Source: Microbacterium aurantiacum
Lineage (GTDB): Bacteria; Actinomycetota; Actinomycetes; Actinomycetales; Microbacteriaceae
NCBI RefSeq assembly: GCF_021654035.1
Contig: NZ_JAJPDW010000006.1
Coordinates: forward strand, 1-64,000
Length of the DNA: 64,000 nt
Direction of reading: 5' to 3'
Positions 1 to 8,421 of the stretch are shown here, piece after piece. How positions within the stretch are numbered: position 1 is the stretch's first letter; the number at the start of each line of letters is the position of its first letter. The notes beneath the pieces are model-generated. The model was not told the DNA's origin. It did no database searches and saw only the letters and a program-made list of their open reading frames with translations. Both the position numbers and the translations under genes were made by a program.

Positions 1-115
1 ATCCGAAGACCGACGAGGATAATTTGGCATTTGACAAGTGCACGCTGTTGAGTTCTCAAGGATCGGATGCTCCTCCCGCTCGGCTTCTCAGCTCTGCTCG
101 AAGGGCAACTTCTCT
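1..115 (-). promoter_or_regulatory. rRNA operon leader (16S gene lies outside the window, to the left)
   Basis: Read on the minus strand, positions 59-45 give TTGAGAACTCAACAG followed by CGTG. This is the leader motif that precedes 16S rRNA in many Actinobacteria (TTTGAGAACTCAACAGTGTG type). An AT-richer stretch follows towards position 1, as expected shortly before the mature 16S end. The 16S sequence itself is not in the window, so an rRNA operon running leftwards is inferred from the motif and the two promoters to its right. No credible protein gene covers 1-284. Confidence 0.75.
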
Positions 116-143
116 ATCTTACCCGGCGCGATCTCTGTGTCAA
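116..143 (-). promoter_or_regulatory. rRNA promoter, downstream copy (P2)
   Basis: On the minus strand: -35 TTGACA (143-138), 16-bp spacer, -10 TAAGAT (121-116). The consensus -35 and its place about 60 bp before the rRNA leader motif make it the likely main promoter of the rRNA operon outside the window. A CATGAC-N4-GTCATG inverted repeat lies upstream at 187-202; its role is unknown. Confidence 0.7.
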
Positions 144-281
144 ATCGGCCGAAGCGGAGTGACGAGATACGCCGGCCTCTTCCTTCCATGACAGAGGTCA
201 TGTTCTGGAGGAGGTGTTCGATGCTTGAGGGGGGCGCTCGGTGATCCCGGCGCTCGCTTCCCTTTGGGGCGAACAAGAGAT

Positions 282-310
282 AACTTACGCGGGATCCGGG
301 GGTCGGGCAA
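282..310 (-). promoter_or_regulatory. rRNA promoter, upstream copy (P1)
   Basis: On the minus strand: -35 TTGCCC (310-305), 17-bp spacer, -10 TAAGTT (287-282). It overlaps the last codons and stop of the alpha/beta hydrolase gene. Tandem promoters before a ribosomal operon are common. P1 is weaker than P2 by consensus match. Confidence 0.5.
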
Positions 311-1034
311 ATCTGGCCGCTCCCCCGGGCGTGTCGCGCTGCGACGAGACGACGTCGTCCAGGAAATCGCGGGTTGCAGCGAGGACGGACGCCGCGACGT
401 CCACCACCGTTCTGCGGTCTCTCGACCGCTCGAACGAGTGGTCCGCGCCGTCCATCCACGCGATCGACGCGGCAGGACACGTCTCGACGATCGCATCCCA
501 GCGCTCGGCCGGAAGGATGAAGGGGTCGCGACTCCCCGACACGAACAACTGGGGCACGGTGATGAGCGGAAGGTGCGCGGCGCGTTCCTTCTCCGGACGG
601 CCGGGAGGGTGGAGGGGGTAGCCGAGGTAGACCAGCGCGTCGGGGTCGATCGTGTCCTCCGCCGCCGCCATCGACGCCATGCGTCCTCCGTAGGACTTGC
701 CCATGGCGACGATCGGGGCGGTGCCACTCTCCAGTCGCGCGTGCTCGAACACCGCCGCCCACGCGAGGATCGAGTGCGAAGCGGGTCCCGGCATCCGTCG
801 TCCCAGGACGCGGTAGGGGAAGTCGAACCGCACCGCGGTCATCCCGATGGCCGCGATCGCCGCGGCCATCGCGGCCATGAATGGGTGTGCGGCACCGGCC
901 CCTGCACCGGGCGCGAGGATCACCGTCGCCCGGGGCGCCGGTGGCTCGACCCGCAGGACCGGAAGGGAGAGAGCTCCGGAGGGCAGCTCGACCACGCACG
1001 TCCGCGTGGATTCGACCGCCCTCACTTCGCTCAT
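285..1034 (-). CDS. alpha/beta hydrolase, dienelactone-hydrolase/KANL3-like
   Basis: 249 residues, small lid-less alpha/beta hydrolase of the group that includes KANL3/TEX30-like hydrolases. Visible: glycine-rich oxyanion segment GAGAGAAH (about 43-50), nucleophile elbow GKSYGG with Ser114, acid Asp170 in SGSRDPF, and catalytic His199 in DGADHSF. The triad is complete, so an active cytoplasmic esterase or hydrolase is likely; the substrate is unknown. It stands alone, and its 3' end carries the upstream rRNA promoter, so transcription of this gene may read into the rRNA operon. Confidence 0.85.
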   Translation of the reverse strand: MSEVRAVESTRTCVVELPSGALSLPVLRVEPPAPRATVILAPGAGAGAAHPFMAAMAAAIAAIGMTAVRFDFPYRVLGRRMPGPASHSILAWAAVFEHARLESGTAPIVAMGKSYGGRMASMAAAEDTIDPDALVYLGYPLHPPGRPEKERAAHLPLITVPQLFVSGSRDPFILPAERWDAIVETCPAASIAWMDGADHSFERSRDRRTVVDVAASVLAATRDFLDDVVSSQRDTPGGAARFARPPDPA

Positions 1035-1056
1035 TCGCGCCGCCGCACGCCGCGCA

Positions 1057-1644
1057 TCAGGCGCGGTCGTCGTCCGCCGCGGCCTCGGTGGATGCCGGCG
1101 GCGACGGCGTTACCCGTTCGCCGTAGCGCGGCGGCTCGGAATCCGCGGTGGGACGTGGGCCGACCGGCGCGGCAGCCCCGACTCCGAGCGCGTCGCGTGC
1201 GCGTGCGAGATCGGATGCCGGGACGGTCACGTCGTAGTGGTCGGCGACGACCTGGATCACCGACGCGTAGTCGCGCCTCTTCCGCACGAGCGAGTAGGTC
1301 GTCAGGCTCAGCAGCATCCCCAGGGCTATTCCCACGAAAAGGACACCCACGAAGACGGGAATCGGAAGCGTCGGAGACCCGATCACGAGTACCGCCGCGA
1401 AGAGCAGACCCAGGAGGAGACCGTTGACCGCTCCCGACCGGGCGGCGGTGGCGTAGCCGAGCCGCCCGGTCACGCGCTCGACCGAGCGCAGACCGGATCC
1501 GACGATGGCGATGTGACGCGCGGGGATGTCGGCCCCGATCAGCGTCGACACGGCTTTCTGCGCCGCCTCGTAGGTGCTGTAGCCGGCCACGGTCTGACCG
1601 ACGTCGCCGGCGGACATCGCCGCCCTGCCGCCGAACATGCTCAT
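1057..1644 (-). CDS. general stress protein 17M-like membrane protein
   Basis: 195 residues from the ATG at 1644, which has GGGAGG upstream; a longer reading to 1782 would run into the divergent gene. The N-terminus (about 15-60) has the GSP17M/YflT look: a sequence like TYEAAQKAVSTLI, then IAIVGSGLRSVERV. Two hydrophobic segments follow at about 70-115, with many Gly and Ala, then a disordered acidic C-terminus. Family members are induced by stress in Bacillus; the molecular function is not known. Divergent from the MgtE-like gene with 40 bp between the starts. Confidence 0.75.
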   Translation of the reverse strand: MSMFGGRAAMSAGDVGQTVAGYSTYEAAQKAVSTLIGADIPARHIAIVGSGLRSVERVTGRLGYATAARSGAVNGLLLGLLFAAVLVIGSPTLPIPVFVGVLFVGIALGMLLSLTTYSLVRKRRDYASVIQVVADHYDVTVPASDLARARDALGVGAAAPVGPRPTADSEPPRYGERVTPSPPASTEAAADDDRA

Positions 1645-1671
1645 CGCTCCATCCTCCCACGGGCCCGGGGC

Positions 1672-1677
1672 TACGCT
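1672..1677 (+). promoter_or_regulatory. -10 box of a probably leaderless mRNA (MgtE-like operon)
   Basis: TACGCT lies 7 nt before the GTG start at 1685 and there is no Shine-Dalgarno sequence. A -10 this close puts the transcript start at the start codon. Confidence 0.6.
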
Positions 1678-1684
1678 GGGACGT

Positions 1685-2977
1685 GTGAGCACGCAAAGGG
1701 TCTTCGTCGCGCGTCTCGCGGGCTGCGCGGTGTTCGATCCGGCCGGGGACCGTCTCGGGAAGGTCCGCGACGTCGTGGTCATCTACCGCAAGGACGATCC
1801 CCCGCGCGTGGTGGGGCTCGTGGTGGAGATCCCGGGTCGTCGCCACGTGTTCGTCTCGATCGGCCGCGTGACCTCGATCGCCACCGGTCAGGTCATCACG
1901 ACCGGCCTCATCAACGTCCGTCGCTTCCAGCAGCGCGGCGGAGAAGTCCGCGTGATGGCGGAGATGCTCGGCCGCACGGTGTACCTCCGAGACGGATCGA
2001 GTCGCGCCGTCATCGAAGACGTCGCCATCGAGCGCAGTCGCCTGGGCGAGTGGGACGTCGGCCAGCTCTTCCTGCGCCGGCCGCGTACGAGCGCCTCCCC
2101 CTTCGCCAAGGGGCCCACCACATTCGCGTCCTGGGCCGAAGTCCGCGAAGAGCAGACTCCGGGGCAGGCGCAGTCGGCGGAACAGCTCGTCGCCACGTTC
2201 TCCGACCTCAAGGCGGCGGATCTGGCGAACACGCTGCTCGACCTCCCCGAAGAGCGGCTGCTCGAAGTCGCCGAAGAGCTGCCCGACGATCGACTCGCCG
2301 ACGCGCTCGAGGAGATGCCGGAGGACGAGCAGGTGCACATCCTCGAAGCCCTCGGCGACGAACGCGCCGCCGACATCCTGGACCAGATGGAGCCGGACGA
2401 CGCCGCCGACCTTCTCGGGCAACTCCCCGAGGCGCGCTCCGAGGAGCTCCTCGACCTGATGGAGCCCGAGGAGGCGGAGGACGTGCGCGCCCTGCTGAAG
2501 TACGGGCCCGACACGGCCGGGGGCCTGATGACGAGCGAGCCGATCGTGCTCTCCGCCGACGCGACGGTCGCGGAAGCGCTCGCGCTCATCCGCCGACACG
2601 AGCTGCATCCCGCGCTGGCCGCCGCGGTCTTCGTCACCCTGCCGCCGTACGAGACGCCGACCGGACGCTTCCTGGGCACCGTCCACTTCCAGCGGATGCT
2701 GAGATATCCCCCGCACGAGCGGCTCGGTGCGATCATCGACGACACGCTGGAGCCGATCTCGGCCACCGCCAGCGCCGCCGAGGTGGCACGCATGCTCGCC
2801 AGCTACAACCTCGTCTCGGTTCCGGTGATCGATCAGGCCCGACGCCTGGTCGGAGCGGTGAGCATCGACGACGTGCTGGATCACCTGCTTCCCGATGACT
2901 GGCGCTCCAGCGACATCCCCGAGCCTGCGCGCGCCCCGTCGACGGCGGCCGTGCCGATCACTCCGAGGCGGCGATGA
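1685..2977 (+). CDS. MgtE N-terminal/CBS-domain protein without the transport domain
   Basis: 430 residues from the GTG at 1685. Order: a PRC-barrel-like N-terminus (about 1-150), MgtE intracellular N domain (about 170-270, repeated acidic helices such as LLDLPEERLLEVAEELPDD and DQMEPDDAADLLGQLP), then two CBS motifs (about 280-405) starting at the typical GPDTAGGLMTSEP. The magnesium-channel membrane domain is absent, so this is probably a soluble sensor or scaffold and not a transporter. The stop overlaps the next start by 4 nt (2974-2977), so it is translated with the DUF1003 gene. Similar to M. tuberculosis Rv1232c in my memory. Confidence 0.85.
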   Translation: MSTQRVFVARLAGCAVFDPAGDRLGKVRDVVVIYRKDDPPRVVGLVVEIPGRRHVFVSIGRVTSIATGQVITTGLINVRRFQQRGGEVRVMAEMLGRTVYLRDGSSRAVIEDVAIERSRLGEWDVGQLFLRRPRTSASPFAKGPTTFASWAEVREEQTPGQAQSAEQLVATFSDLKAADLANTLLDLPEERLLEVAEELPDDRLADALEEMPEDEQVHILEALGDERAADILDQMEPDDAADLLGQLPEARSEELLDLMEPEEAEDVRALLKYGPDTAGGLMTSEPIVLSADATVAEALALIRRHELHPALAAAVFVTLPPYETPTGRFLGTVHFQRMLRYPPHERLGAIIDDTLEPISATASAAEVARMLASYNLVSVPVIDQARRLVGAVSIDDVLDHLLPDDWRSSDIPEPARAPSTAAVPITPRRR

Positions 2978-3504
2978 TGGCCCGTTCCACGAAGCGACCG
3001 TCCCTGGACGCCCCTCGCGGCCGCGGGGGGATGCTCGCGCGCACCCCGCAGCCTTCCCGAGATCGATTCGGTCGGTTCACCGAATGGATCGCGCGGAACA
3101 TGGGGACGCCGCTCTTCCTCCTGGCCCTCACACTCTTCTGCGTGGGATGGATCCTGTGGAACACCACGATGCCGGAGCCGTGGCGTTTCGACGACGCGGC
3201 GCTCGGCTTCACCGCCCTCACCCTCGTCCTCTCGCTCCAGGCGTCGTACGCCGCGCCGCTGATCCTCCTGGCGCAGAACCGACAGGACGACCGCGACCGG
3301 GTTCAGATCGAGCAGGATCGCCAACGGGCCGAGCGCAACCTCGCCGACACGGAGTACCTCGCCCGGGAGATCGTCGCCCTGCGGATGGCGCTGACCGACA
3401 TCTCCGGGGACGTCGTGACCCGAGACGTCCTGCGCGCCGAGCTTCGAGCGATCCTCGACCGTCTCGACGGTGTGGCCCCCGACTCCGAGGAAGAGCGTCG
3501 ATGA
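2974..3504 (+). CDS. DUF1003 membrane protein
   Basis: 176 residues. Two transmembrane segments (about 45-63 and 78-98), the second ending in the family signature APLILLAQNRQDDRDR, then a charged coiled-coil-like tail (about 105-165). The function of DUF1003 is unknown. The start lies in an ATGATG; either ATG works, and the first overlaps the upstream stop. The stop overlaps the mrp start (ATGA at 3501-3504), so MgtE-like, DUF1003 and Mrp are translationally coupled. Confidence 0.85.
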   Translation: MMARSTKRPSLDAPRGRGGMLARTPQPSRDRFGRFTEWIARNMGTPLFLLALTLFCVGWILWNTTMPEPWRFDDAALGFTALTLVLSLQASYAAPLILLAQNRQDDRDRVQIEQDRQRAERNLADTEYLAREIVALRMALTDISGDVVTRDVLRAELRAILDRLDGVAPDSEEERR

Positions 3505-4658
3505 CCTCGAGCACCGTCGCCGCGGTCACCGCCGCCGTCGGCGCGGTGATGGATCCCGAACTGCGGCGCCCGCTCTCCGAGCTCGACATGCTCCGCGCCA
3601 TCAGCGTCGACGACGGCGTCGCCCGCGTCGAGATCGCCCTCACCATCGTCGGATGTCCGGCATCCGACCGCATCAGAGCGGATGTCGAGCACGCTGCGTC
3701 AGCCGTCGCCGGCGTGTCGGGCACCGACGTCTCACTCACCGTCATGACGCCCGACGAACGTCGCGCCCTTACGGATCGGCTTCGCGGTGGACGCGCCGCC
3801 CGCACGATGCCCTTCGGCGCCGACTCCCTGACGAGGGTCGTCGCGGTGACCAGCGGCAAGGGCGGCGTCGGAAAGTCCACGCTCACGGCGAACCTCGCCG
3901 CCGCCCTCGCGCAGCGCGGGTTATCCGTCGGTCTGATCGACGCGGACGTGCACGGCTTCTCCATCCCCGCTCTCCTGGGACTCGTCGATGACCGCGGCCG
4001 AGCGCCCTCCCCCACCCGGATCGACGACGTGATGCTGCCGCCGGTGGCGCACGGCGTGAAGGTGATCTCGATCGGAATGTTCCTGCGCCGCGAGGGCGAG
4101 GAGGGCGTGCTGCCCGCCGTGGCCTGGCGTGGTCCGATGTTGCACCGCACGGTGTCGCAGTTCCTGACGGATGTCCACTTCGGCGACCTCGACGTGCTCC
4201 TGCTGGACATGCCACCGGGAACGGGCGACGTGGCCATCTCCGTCGGCCAGCTCCTCCCCCACGCCGAGGTGCTCGTCGTGACGACGCCGCAGACGAGCGC
4301 CTCCGATGTGGCGGTCCGCAGCGGCCTCGTCGCACGCCAGACCGGTCAGCGGGTGATCGGTGTCGTGGAGAACATGGCGGCCATGACCCTCCCGGACGGG
4401 TCGGTCATGGAGGTCTTCGGCTCCGGCGGCGGCGCCGCTGTGGCCGCCGCGCTGTCGGTCGATCAGACCTCCGACGTTCCCCTTCTGGCGTCGGTGCCGC
4501 TCAGTCCCGCGCTCCGCGCGACCTCGGACGCCGGTTCTCCCATCGTGCTCGCCGCCCCGGACGAGCCGGCCGCACGTGCCATCGCGGCGCTCGCGGACGA
4601 GCTCGCCGGCGCTCGGCGCGGTCTGGCCGGTCGCTCCCTCCCGCTGCGGACGCGCTGA
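3501..4658 (+). CDS. mrp: Mrp/NBP35-family iron-sulfur carrier ATPase
   Basis: 385 residues. An N-terminal MIP18/DUF59 domain (1-95, GCPASDRIRADVE) is followed by a ParA-like P-loop ATPase with SGKGGVGKS at 118-126 and DMPPGTGD further on. Mrp/ApbC proteins bind ATP and carry Fe-S clusters to target proteins in the cytoplasm. The C-terminal CxxC that holds the bridging cluster in many homologues is not visible: the expected place reads MAAMTLPDGSVMEVFGSGGG. That loss may be shared by other actinobacterial Mrp proteins. Third gene of a coupled operon, converging on tatB. Confidence 0.9.
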   Translation: MTSSTVAAVTAAVGAVMDPELRRPLSELDMLRAISVDDGVARVEIALTIVGCPASDRIRADVEHAASAVAGVSGTDVSLTVMTPDERRALTDRLRGGRAARTMPFGADSLTRVVAVTSGKGGVGKSTLTANLAAALAQRGLSVGLIDADVHGFSIPALLGLVDDRGRAPSPTRIDDVMLPPVAHGVKVISIGMFLRREGEEGVLPAVAWRGPMLHRTVSQFLTDVHFGDLDVLLLDMPPGTGDVAISVGQLLPHAEVLVVTTPQTSASDVAVRSGLVARQTGQRVIGVVENMAAMTLPDGSVMEVFGSGGGAAVAAALSVDQTSDVPLLASVPLSPALRATSDAGSPIVLAAPDEPAARAIAALADELAGARRGLAGRSLPLRTR

Positions 4659-4690
4659 CGCGGGACCATCCGGGAGCCGCCGGGATCCGC

Positions 4691-5092
4691 TCAGGTGGCC
4701 TCGTCGTCGAAAGGCGCCGTCTCACCCGCCGCCAGCCGTGACGGTACGGCGCGCTCCTCGCGATGCGCCTCGCCGGCAGCCCCCATGGCGGCGACGGCTC
4801 CGGCCGCCGCGGCCGCCTTCACCGTCGGGACCGGGGTGTCATCCAGCAGAGCCTCGCGGATAATGCGACGGGGGTCGTACTGACGAGGATCGAGCGTCCG
4901 CCAGTCGACGTCCTGGAAATCCTCACCCATCTCGTCGCGCACGCGCGTCTTGGCCGTGTTCATCCAGTCCTTCACCTGCCGGGTCAGGCGCCCGAGACCC
5001 TCCGCGTAGCGGGGAAGCCGTTCGGGTCCGATGACGAAGGCCGCGATCACACCGATCAGCAGAAGCTTCTCGATCGTGAGCCCGAAGAACAT
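4691..5092 (-). CDS. tatB: Sec-independent (twin-arginine) translocase subunit TatB
   Basis: 133 residues. The N-terminus MFFGLTIEKLLLIGVIAAFV forms the short membrane helix, followed by the IGPERLPRYAEGLGRL hinge and amphipathic helix typical of TatB, then a variable charged tail. It works with TatA and TatC (not in this window) in exporting folded proteins across the cell membrane. The start looks leaderless: TAATGT at 5104-5099, 6 nt before the ATG. In M. tuberculosis sigE, rseA and htrA lie beside tatB; here the O-methyltransferase is the direct neighbour. Confidence 0.92.
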   Translation of the reverse strand: MFFGLTIEKLLLIGVIAAFVIGPERLPRYAEGLGRLTRQVKDWMNTAKTRVRDEMGEDFQDVDWRTLDPRQYDPRRIIREALLDDTPVPTVKAAAAAGAVAAMGAAGEAHREERAVPSRLAAGETAPFDDEAT

Positions 5093-5098
5093 GCCTTC

Positions 5099-5104
5099 AC
5101 ATTA
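5099..5104 (-). promoter_or_regulatory. -10 box of tatB, probably leaderless
   Basis: TAATGT on the minus strand, 6 nt before the tatB ATG at 5092, no Shine-Dalgarno sequence. Confidence 0.55.
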
Positions 5105-5164
5105 CCGTCGCGCCTGCAGGCTGACGCCCGGGAGCGCCCCTAGGGTTGAACCGGAGGAACACCC

Positions 5165-5800
5165 ATGGCAGGTCATGACGCGAACCAGAGGTTCGCCGAC
5201 GAATCGACGCTCGAACCCGAGCACATCGCGCGTGCGCGCGCACACGCCCTCGAGCTCGGAGCCGCGCCTATCAGCGCCCCCGTCGGGGCTCAGTGCGCCG
5301 TGATCGCGGCGGCGTCGCAGGCGCTGAACATCGTCGAGATCGGAACGGGCGCCGGTGTGTCCGGGCTGTGGCTCCTGCACGGTTCTCCTCGAGCGACACT
5401 GACCACCATCGACAAGGAGCCGGAGCACCTCGGCGCCGCGCGTCAGGCATTCTCCGACGCCCGCATACCGGCCGCGCGTGCACGGTTCATCACGGGTCGC
5501 GCGGCGGAAGTGCTTCCCCGCATGAACGAGGCGTCCTATGACATCGTCCTCGTCGACGCGGACCCGGACGGCGTCATCGAGTACGTCGAGCACGGGCTCC
5601 GTCTCGTCCGCGCGGGCGGCACGGTCCTGGTGCCGCGCGTGCTCGGCCACGGTGCGGTCGCGGATCCGGTGCGTCGCGACCCCGTCACGAGCGCCTACCG
5701 CTCGCTGATCCAGGAGACGCAGAGCTCCCCCGCCGTCATCGGAGCGCTCTCCATCGTCGGCGAGGGTCTCCTTCAGCTCACCACGGTTCCCGCAGCCTGA
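5165..5800 (+). CDS. class I SAM-dependent O-methyltransferase (family 3)
   Basis: 211 residues; GGAGG lies 8 nt before the ATG. The SAM-binding motif I is VEIGTGAGVSGLWL (about 57-70), with the acidic residue after the next strand in TTIDKEPEHL and the DIVLVDADPDG segment. It resembles Rv1220c and the COG4122 catechol/caffeoyl O-methyltransferase group. The substrate is unknown. Divergent from tatB and convergent with the DUF3117 gene, sharing a long hairpin at the ends. Confidence 0.88.
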   Translation: MAGHDANQRFADESTLEPEHIARARAHALELGAAPISAPVGAQCAVIAAASQALNIVEIGTGAGVSGLWLLHGSPRATLTTIDKEPEHLGAARQAFSDARIPAARARFITGRAAEVLPRMNEASYDIVLVDADPDGVIEYVEHGLRLVRAGGTVLVPRVLGHGAVADPVRRDPVTSAYRSLIQETQSSPAVIGALSIVGEGLLQLTTVPAA

Positions 5801-5865
5801 TCAGCGGCAAAGACGAACGGCCGGTCCCATGACCGGCCGTTCGTCTTTCCTGCTGATCAGGCTGC
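5792..5865. terminator. bidirectional terminator holding both stop codons
   Basis: An 18-bp perfect stem (5809-5826 with 5831-5848, loop CCAT) sits inside an outer 14-bp stem (5792-5805 with 5852-5865, GCAGCCTGATCAGC type). The outer arms contain the last Ala codon and TGA of both convergent genes. The inner arms end in AAA/TTT. It should stop transcription from both sides. Confidence 0.9.
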
Positions 5866-6030
5866 GCTGACGACGCCCCCCAAGACGTCATGAAGCTCCT
5901 TGGCCTCAGCGTCGTTCACGGAGACGACGAGTCGCCCACCCCCCTCGAGCGGCACGCGCACGATGATGAGGCGACCCTCCTTCACGGCCTCCATCGGCCC
6001 GTCTCCGGTTCTCGGCTTCATGGCTGCCAT
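5857..6030 (-). CDS. DUF3117 small protein
   Basis: 57 residues, easy to miss. The start MAAMKPRTGDGPMEAVKEGR and the following IIVRVPLEGGGRLVVSVNDAEA match the DUF3117 family (Rv1211-like), which is nearly universal in Actinobacteria and of unknown function. AAGGAG lies 7 nt before the ATG. A plausible -10, TAAACT, lies at 6070-6065. It ends inside the shared terminator with the methyltransferase gene. Confidence 0.9.
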   Translation of the reverse strand: MAAMKPRTGDGPMEAVKEGRLIIVRVPLEGGGRLVVSVNDAEAKELHDVLGGVVSAA

Positions 6031-6127
6031 TGCGGCTCCTTTTCATCGATGTTCTGCGAAGCCAAGTTTATCCCTGAGCGGAGCCTGTGCCCGAACCCCG
6101 TCTACAGAACGTGACATCGCGTGCCAG

Positions 6128-7357
6128 TCACGGAACCTGCCAGGTCATGTTCCCGAGGCCGTACATGTTGTAGATCCACCACCACTGCCCGACGAGACAG
6201 GCGGCCAGGACGCTCCAGCGCCACGTGCGCGATCGCGGAACGGCGAACGCTCCCCACAGGGGCGAGAGCGGAACGAGAAGGCGGAAGATGCTGGACTGCG
6301 GGAAGAAGACGAGCAGCAGGTACACGATGTAGCCGACCGACCACAGTCGGATCTCGACCCCGAGTGCCCGCACCGGCTTCGCCCACAGCAGCAACGCGGC
6401 GATGGCGGCCACGAGCGCGACGAGAAGGACGTATCCCACAAGGGGATCGACTCGCCACATCCGGCCGAACCAGAACTCCACCGCCTCGAGGAAGCCGTGG
6501 AGGGGGACGAAGTCGGCCTCCCCCGGCATCCATATCCTGCGCCAGGCGAGCTCCGTGGCGAGATACGCGTCGGACCGGCCCGTCACGACGGCGGCGATGA
6601 TCTGCCAGGCGAACCCGACGGCGGCTGCCAGCAGACCCGTGGCGATGATGTGGATGATCTCGCGCACCGGCAGCGGGTCCCTCTTGCGCTGCACCCACCG
6701 CCAGATCCCGTAGAGGGCGAGCATCAGGGAGAAGGCGAGGATACCGGGACGTGTGAAGCCCATGAGAGGGATGAGGACGTACAGCCACCCCCATCGCCGA
6801 CGGATGAGCGCCCAGAGCGCGAGGAACAGCCAGAGGAGGTTCAGTGTCTCGGCGTACCCCACCTGGAACAGTGCGGCCAGCGGTCCGCAGGCGAAGAAGA
6901 CCACGGCCCAGGTGGCGGCGATGACGCTCAGGCGGGTGCGCAGAAGGCGATAGAGGACGTAGCACGCGGCGTAGCCGGCGACCAGCGAGACGAGCAAGGC
7001 CCCCGCGGCCCAGTGCCCGAACGGCAGGCTCACCGTCTGCGCCAGGAAGGGGTAGACGGGCAGGAACGCCCACGCGTTCTCCGCCACGAGTCCGTCGTCC
7101 GTCAGCGGCAACGTGGTCGGGTACCCGACGACGGCGATGATCCAGTACCACCGCGCGTCCCACCCCAGGACGAGATCGCCGAGCGCAGGAGCGTCGCCGA
7201 AGCGCGAGGACGGGGTGGACAGGGACGCCGCGAGGATGAGGAAGGCTGTCGTGACCGCTCGCGCCGCGAGATAGAGGATGCCGATCCACAGGGCCGGCTG
7301 CACCGCGACGCGCGCGGCGAGAGCCCCCGGACGCACCGTCAGCCGGCGCTCAGCCAC
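6128..7357 (-). CDS. PIG-V/Gpi18-like membrane mannosyltransferase
   Basis: 409 residues with about ten hydrophobic helices. Near the N-terminus the motif GWDARWYWIIAVVGYP matches the WDAxWY...GYP loop of PIG-V-like (COG5542) polyprenyl-phosphate-mannose-dependent glycosyltransferases, whose acidic residue is catalytic. A role in cell-envelope mannosylation is inferred. The GTG start at 7357 lies 19 nt inside the end of dapE, so the two are probably cotranscribed; a second GTG at residue 8 is possible. Confidence 0.75.
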   Translation of the reverse strand: MAERRLTVRPGALAARVAVQPALWIGILYLAARAVTTAFLILAASLSTPSSRFGDAPALGDLVLGWDARWYWIIAVVGYPTTLPLTDDGLVAENAWAFLPVYPFLAQTVSLPFGHWAAGALLVSLVAGYAACYVLYRLLRTRLSVIAATWAVVFFACGPLAALFQVGYAETLNLLWLFLALWALIRRRWGWLYVLIPLMGFTRPGILAFSLMLALYGIWRWVQRKRDPLPVREIIHIIATGLLAAAVGFAWQIIAAVVTGRSDAYLATELAWRRIWMPGEADFVPLHGFLEAVEFWFGRMWRVDPLVGYVLLVALVAAIAALLLWAKPVRALGVEIRLWSVGYIVYLLLVFFPQSSIFRLLVPLSPLWGAFAVPRSRTWRWSVLAACLVGQWWWIYNMYGLGNMTWQVP

Positions 7358-8415
7358 GCGCGCAGGCCGCGTTCGACCGCTTCGATCTGCGCGATCGGCA
7401 CCCGCTCCTCGTCGTGGTGCGCCAGGTGCGGGTCCCCGGGGCCGTAGTTGACCGCCGGCACGCCGAGAGCGCTGAACCGCGCGACGTCCGTCCAGCCGTA
7501 CTTCGGGCGCGGCTCGGCGCCGACGGCTCGGACGAAGTCCTGGGCCAGTTCGGCGTCGAGTCCCGGGCGCGCCCCTTCGGCGAGATCGATGATCTCGACG
7601 TCGAAACCGGAGAAGGCGTCCCGCACCACGCGTTCCGCCTCTGCGGCATCACGGCTCGGGGCGAACCGGTAATTGACCTCGACTCGACACTCGTCGGGAA
7701 TCACGTTGCCCGCGATCCCGCCGGAGATCCGCACGGCGTTGAGCCCCTCGCGATACACCAGCCCGTCGACGGTGATCTCTCGGGCACGGTGCTCGGCGAG
7801 TCGGGTGAGGATGGGCGCGGCCGCATGGATCGCGTTCTCCCCGACCCAGGACCGGGCGCTGTGCGCGCGGACGCCCGTCGTGGTCACGAGCGCCCGCAGG
7901 TTGCCGTTGCACCCGCCCTCCACCTCGCCGTTGGAGGGCTCACCCAGGATCGCGAAGTCCGCTGCGAAGAGATCGGGGCGCGTCCGGGAGAGACGGGTCA
8001 ACCCGTTGAGCTCGGCATCCACCTCTTCGTGGTCGTACCACATCCAGGTGATGTCCACCGTCGGATCGGTCAGTTCGGCCGCGAGCACCAGCTGGACGGC
8101 GACGCCGGCCTTCATGTCGACCGTCCCTCGCCCCCAGAGGACCTGCTGGCCGTCCACGACGCGATCCTGCGTCGGCACGTTGCCGTTGATCGGAACGGTG
8201 TCGATGTGCCCGGCGATCGCGACGCGCCGGTCCCGCCCGAGGTGGGTGCGGGCGACGATGGTGTCGCCGTCGCGATAGACCTCCAGGTGCTCGAGCGCCG
8301 ACACGGCCTCATGGATGAGGTCGGCGAGCGTGGTCTCCTCACCGGACACGCTGGGGATGTCGCAGATGACGCGCGTGAGGTCGACGGAGGATTGCGTGAG
8401 ATCGAGCGCGGGCAT
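7339..8415 (-). CDS. dapE: succinyl-diaminopimelate desuccinylase
   Basis: 358 residues, M20 metallopeptidase fold. Visible: AIAGHIDTVP (metal His and catalytic Asp), WGRGTVDMKAGVAV (bridging Asp), YDHEEVD (general base Glu), and near the C-terminus the conserved NYGPGDPHLAHHDEE with the last metal His. It removes succinate from N-succinyl-LL-diaminopimelate in lysine and peptidoglycan synthesis. DapD, divergent at 8482, makes the upstream intermediate and DapC (11678-12799) acts between them. TAGACT lies 6 nt before the ATG: leaderless. Confidence 0.93.
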   Translation of the reverse strand: MPALDLTQSSVDLTRVICDIPSVSGEETTLADLIHEAVSALEHLEVYRDGDTIVARTHLGRDRRVAIAGHIDTVPINGNVPTQDRVVDGQQVLWGRGTVDMKAGVAVQLVLAAELTDPTVDITWMWYDHEEVDAELNGLTRLSRTRPDLFAADFAILGEPSNGEVEGGCNGNLRALVTTTGVRAHSARSWVGENAIHAAAPILTRLAEHRAREITVDGLVYREGLNAVRISGGIAGNVIPDECRVEVNYRFAPSRDAAEAERVVRDAFSGFDVEIIDLAEGARPGLDAELAQDFVRAVGAEPRPKYGWTDVARFSALGVPAVNYGPGDPHLAHHDEERVPIAQIEAVERGLRAWLSAG

Positions 8416-8421
8416 TGTCGA

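Noticed and set aside
38..244. Small plus-strand frame of 68 codons
   Set aside because: It crosses the rRNA leader and promoter on the other strand and shows no ribosome site or domain.
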